This document shows, one piece after another, positions 6,015 through 6,551 of a DNA stretch of 6,551 bases. A program made the translations under genes and the position numbers. Source of the DNA: Bacillota bacterium (GTDB lineage Bacteria > Armatimonadota > Hebobacteria > Hebobacterales > Hebobacteraceae); the NCBI GenBank assembly GCA_030597345.1, contig JAUVSA010000123.1, positions 1 to 6,551 on the forward strand. Reading direction: 5' to 3'. The notes beneath the pieces are model-generated. The model saw only the letters and a list, made by a program, of their open reading frames with translations. It did not search any database and was not told the DNA's origin. Every line of letters begins with the position of its first letter. The stretch's first letter is position 1.

Positions 6015-6551
6015 CTACCGCAGCGCGCTCACGCCTCCGCCCTTGAGCGCACGTTGCACTTCTCTTTCGACGTCTTTCTGGGTCACCATGGTGGTGTCGC
6101 CGGGTGTCTCCTGCACCAGGATCCCGTGAGCGGCGCCCCACTGCACTGCGCTCTCAACCTCCTGTCCCTTGAGCAGAGCGGCCGCCACTCCGGACATGAA
6201 CGAATCTCCCCCTCCTGTCCGGTCCGCGATCTCCACGTTCTCTCGCGCCACGGCTCGGTGCATCTTGTCCTCGGCCGCATCGTAGAGAACGGCGCCCCAG
6301 TGGATGCGATCGGCGGTGATGGCCGCCCGCAGTTGCGTACCGATCAGCTTCAGGTTGGGGTAATCCTTGGCCACCTGCCGCAGCATCTCCTGATAGGCCT
6401 CCAGCCAGTCCTCGAACGCGTCCGTCGTCGCCACCTTCCTCGCCTCGTAACCCAGCGCGTCGAAGAAGTCCCCCTGATTGCCGACCAGGAAGTCCGTGTG
6501 TGGCACGATGCGTCGGTTGATGTCCCGCGCCCTCTCCTTATCCGGCTCCAC
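6015..6551 (-). CDS. PfkB-family sugar kinase, probable 2-keto-3-deoxygluconate kinase (5' part outside window)
   Basis: The C-terminal 178 residues of a ribokinase/PfkB-family kinase are present; the frame is open at the window edge, so the true start is missing. A GTG at the edge is most likely an internal valine. The family signature is DRTGGGDSF (110-118 of the visible part), with D116 as the catalytic base in the anion-hole GxGD. Upstream of it, IGTQLRAAI (70-78) and IHWGAVLYD (83-91) match the TLR...W-x-A-x-x-YD pattern common in KDG kinases, which phosphorylate KDG to KDPG with ATP. FLVGNQGDF (21-29) corresponds to the N-x-x-E region of the family. It is the first visible gene of the uronate block, 31 bases before the aldolase gene that would use its product. 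Fructokinase or another sugar-acid kinase is the alternative. Confidence 0.83.
   Translation of the reverse strand: MEPDKERARDINRRIVPHTDFLVGNQGDFFDALGYEARKVATTDAFEDWLEAYQEMLRQVAKDYPNLKLIGTQLRAAITADRIHWGAVLYDAAEDKMHRAVARENVEIADRTGGGDSFMSGVAAALLKGQEVESAVQWGAAHGILVQETPGDTTMVTQKDVEREVQRALKGGGVSALR

Overview
The window is a high-GC bacterial chromosome segment. A threonine tRNA lies on the + strand at the left edge, and six protein genes, all on the minus strand, fill the rest. Ribosome-binding sites are purine-rich and bacterial, start codons are ATG, gene spacing is short, and the tRNA encodes its own CCA. The sequence alone does not place the organism below 'GC-rich bacterium'. There are no insertion sequences, CRISPR arrays, phage genes or frameshifts.

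Read in the direction of transcription (right to left), the first block is a hexuronate / 2-keto-3-deoxygluconate (KDG) catabolic set. It comprises the C-terminal part of a PfkB-family KDG kinase (6015-6551, cut by the window edge), a KDPG-aldolase-like protein (5228-5983) and a short-chain dehydrogenase of the D-mannonate oxidoreductase / fructuronate reductase type (4335-5195). Spacers are about 30 bases and each fully visible gene has a good Shine-Dalgarno. Together these would convert fructuronate/mannonate, via KDG and KDPG, to pyruvate and glyceraldehyde-3-phosphate. The mannonate dehydratase step is not in the window.

A 214-base non-coding spacer (4121-4334) follows, holding a possible -10 element and a 10-bp GC palindrome just upstream of the next gene. 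The second block is a divergent, enlarged member of the CofD/YvcK family (2615-4120), then nagA, N-acetylglucosamine-6-phosphate deacetylase (1413-2564), and a 6-phosphofructokinase carrying the residues typical of pyrophosphate-dependent enzymes (112-1383). Spacers are 50 and 29 bases, so this looks like one transcription unit.

The blocks share a metabolic logic. The first makes triose phosphate and pyruvate from sugar acids. The second makes glucosamine-6-phosphate and passes through the reversible fructose-6-P / fructose-1,6-bisP step. YvcK proteins are known in Bacillus and Mycobacterium as UDP-sugar-binding factors needed for normal cell-wall growth on some carbon sources. A divergent YvcK-like protein directly upstream of nagA and a PPi-type phosphofructokinase is the least expected element here and the best candidate for a new function.
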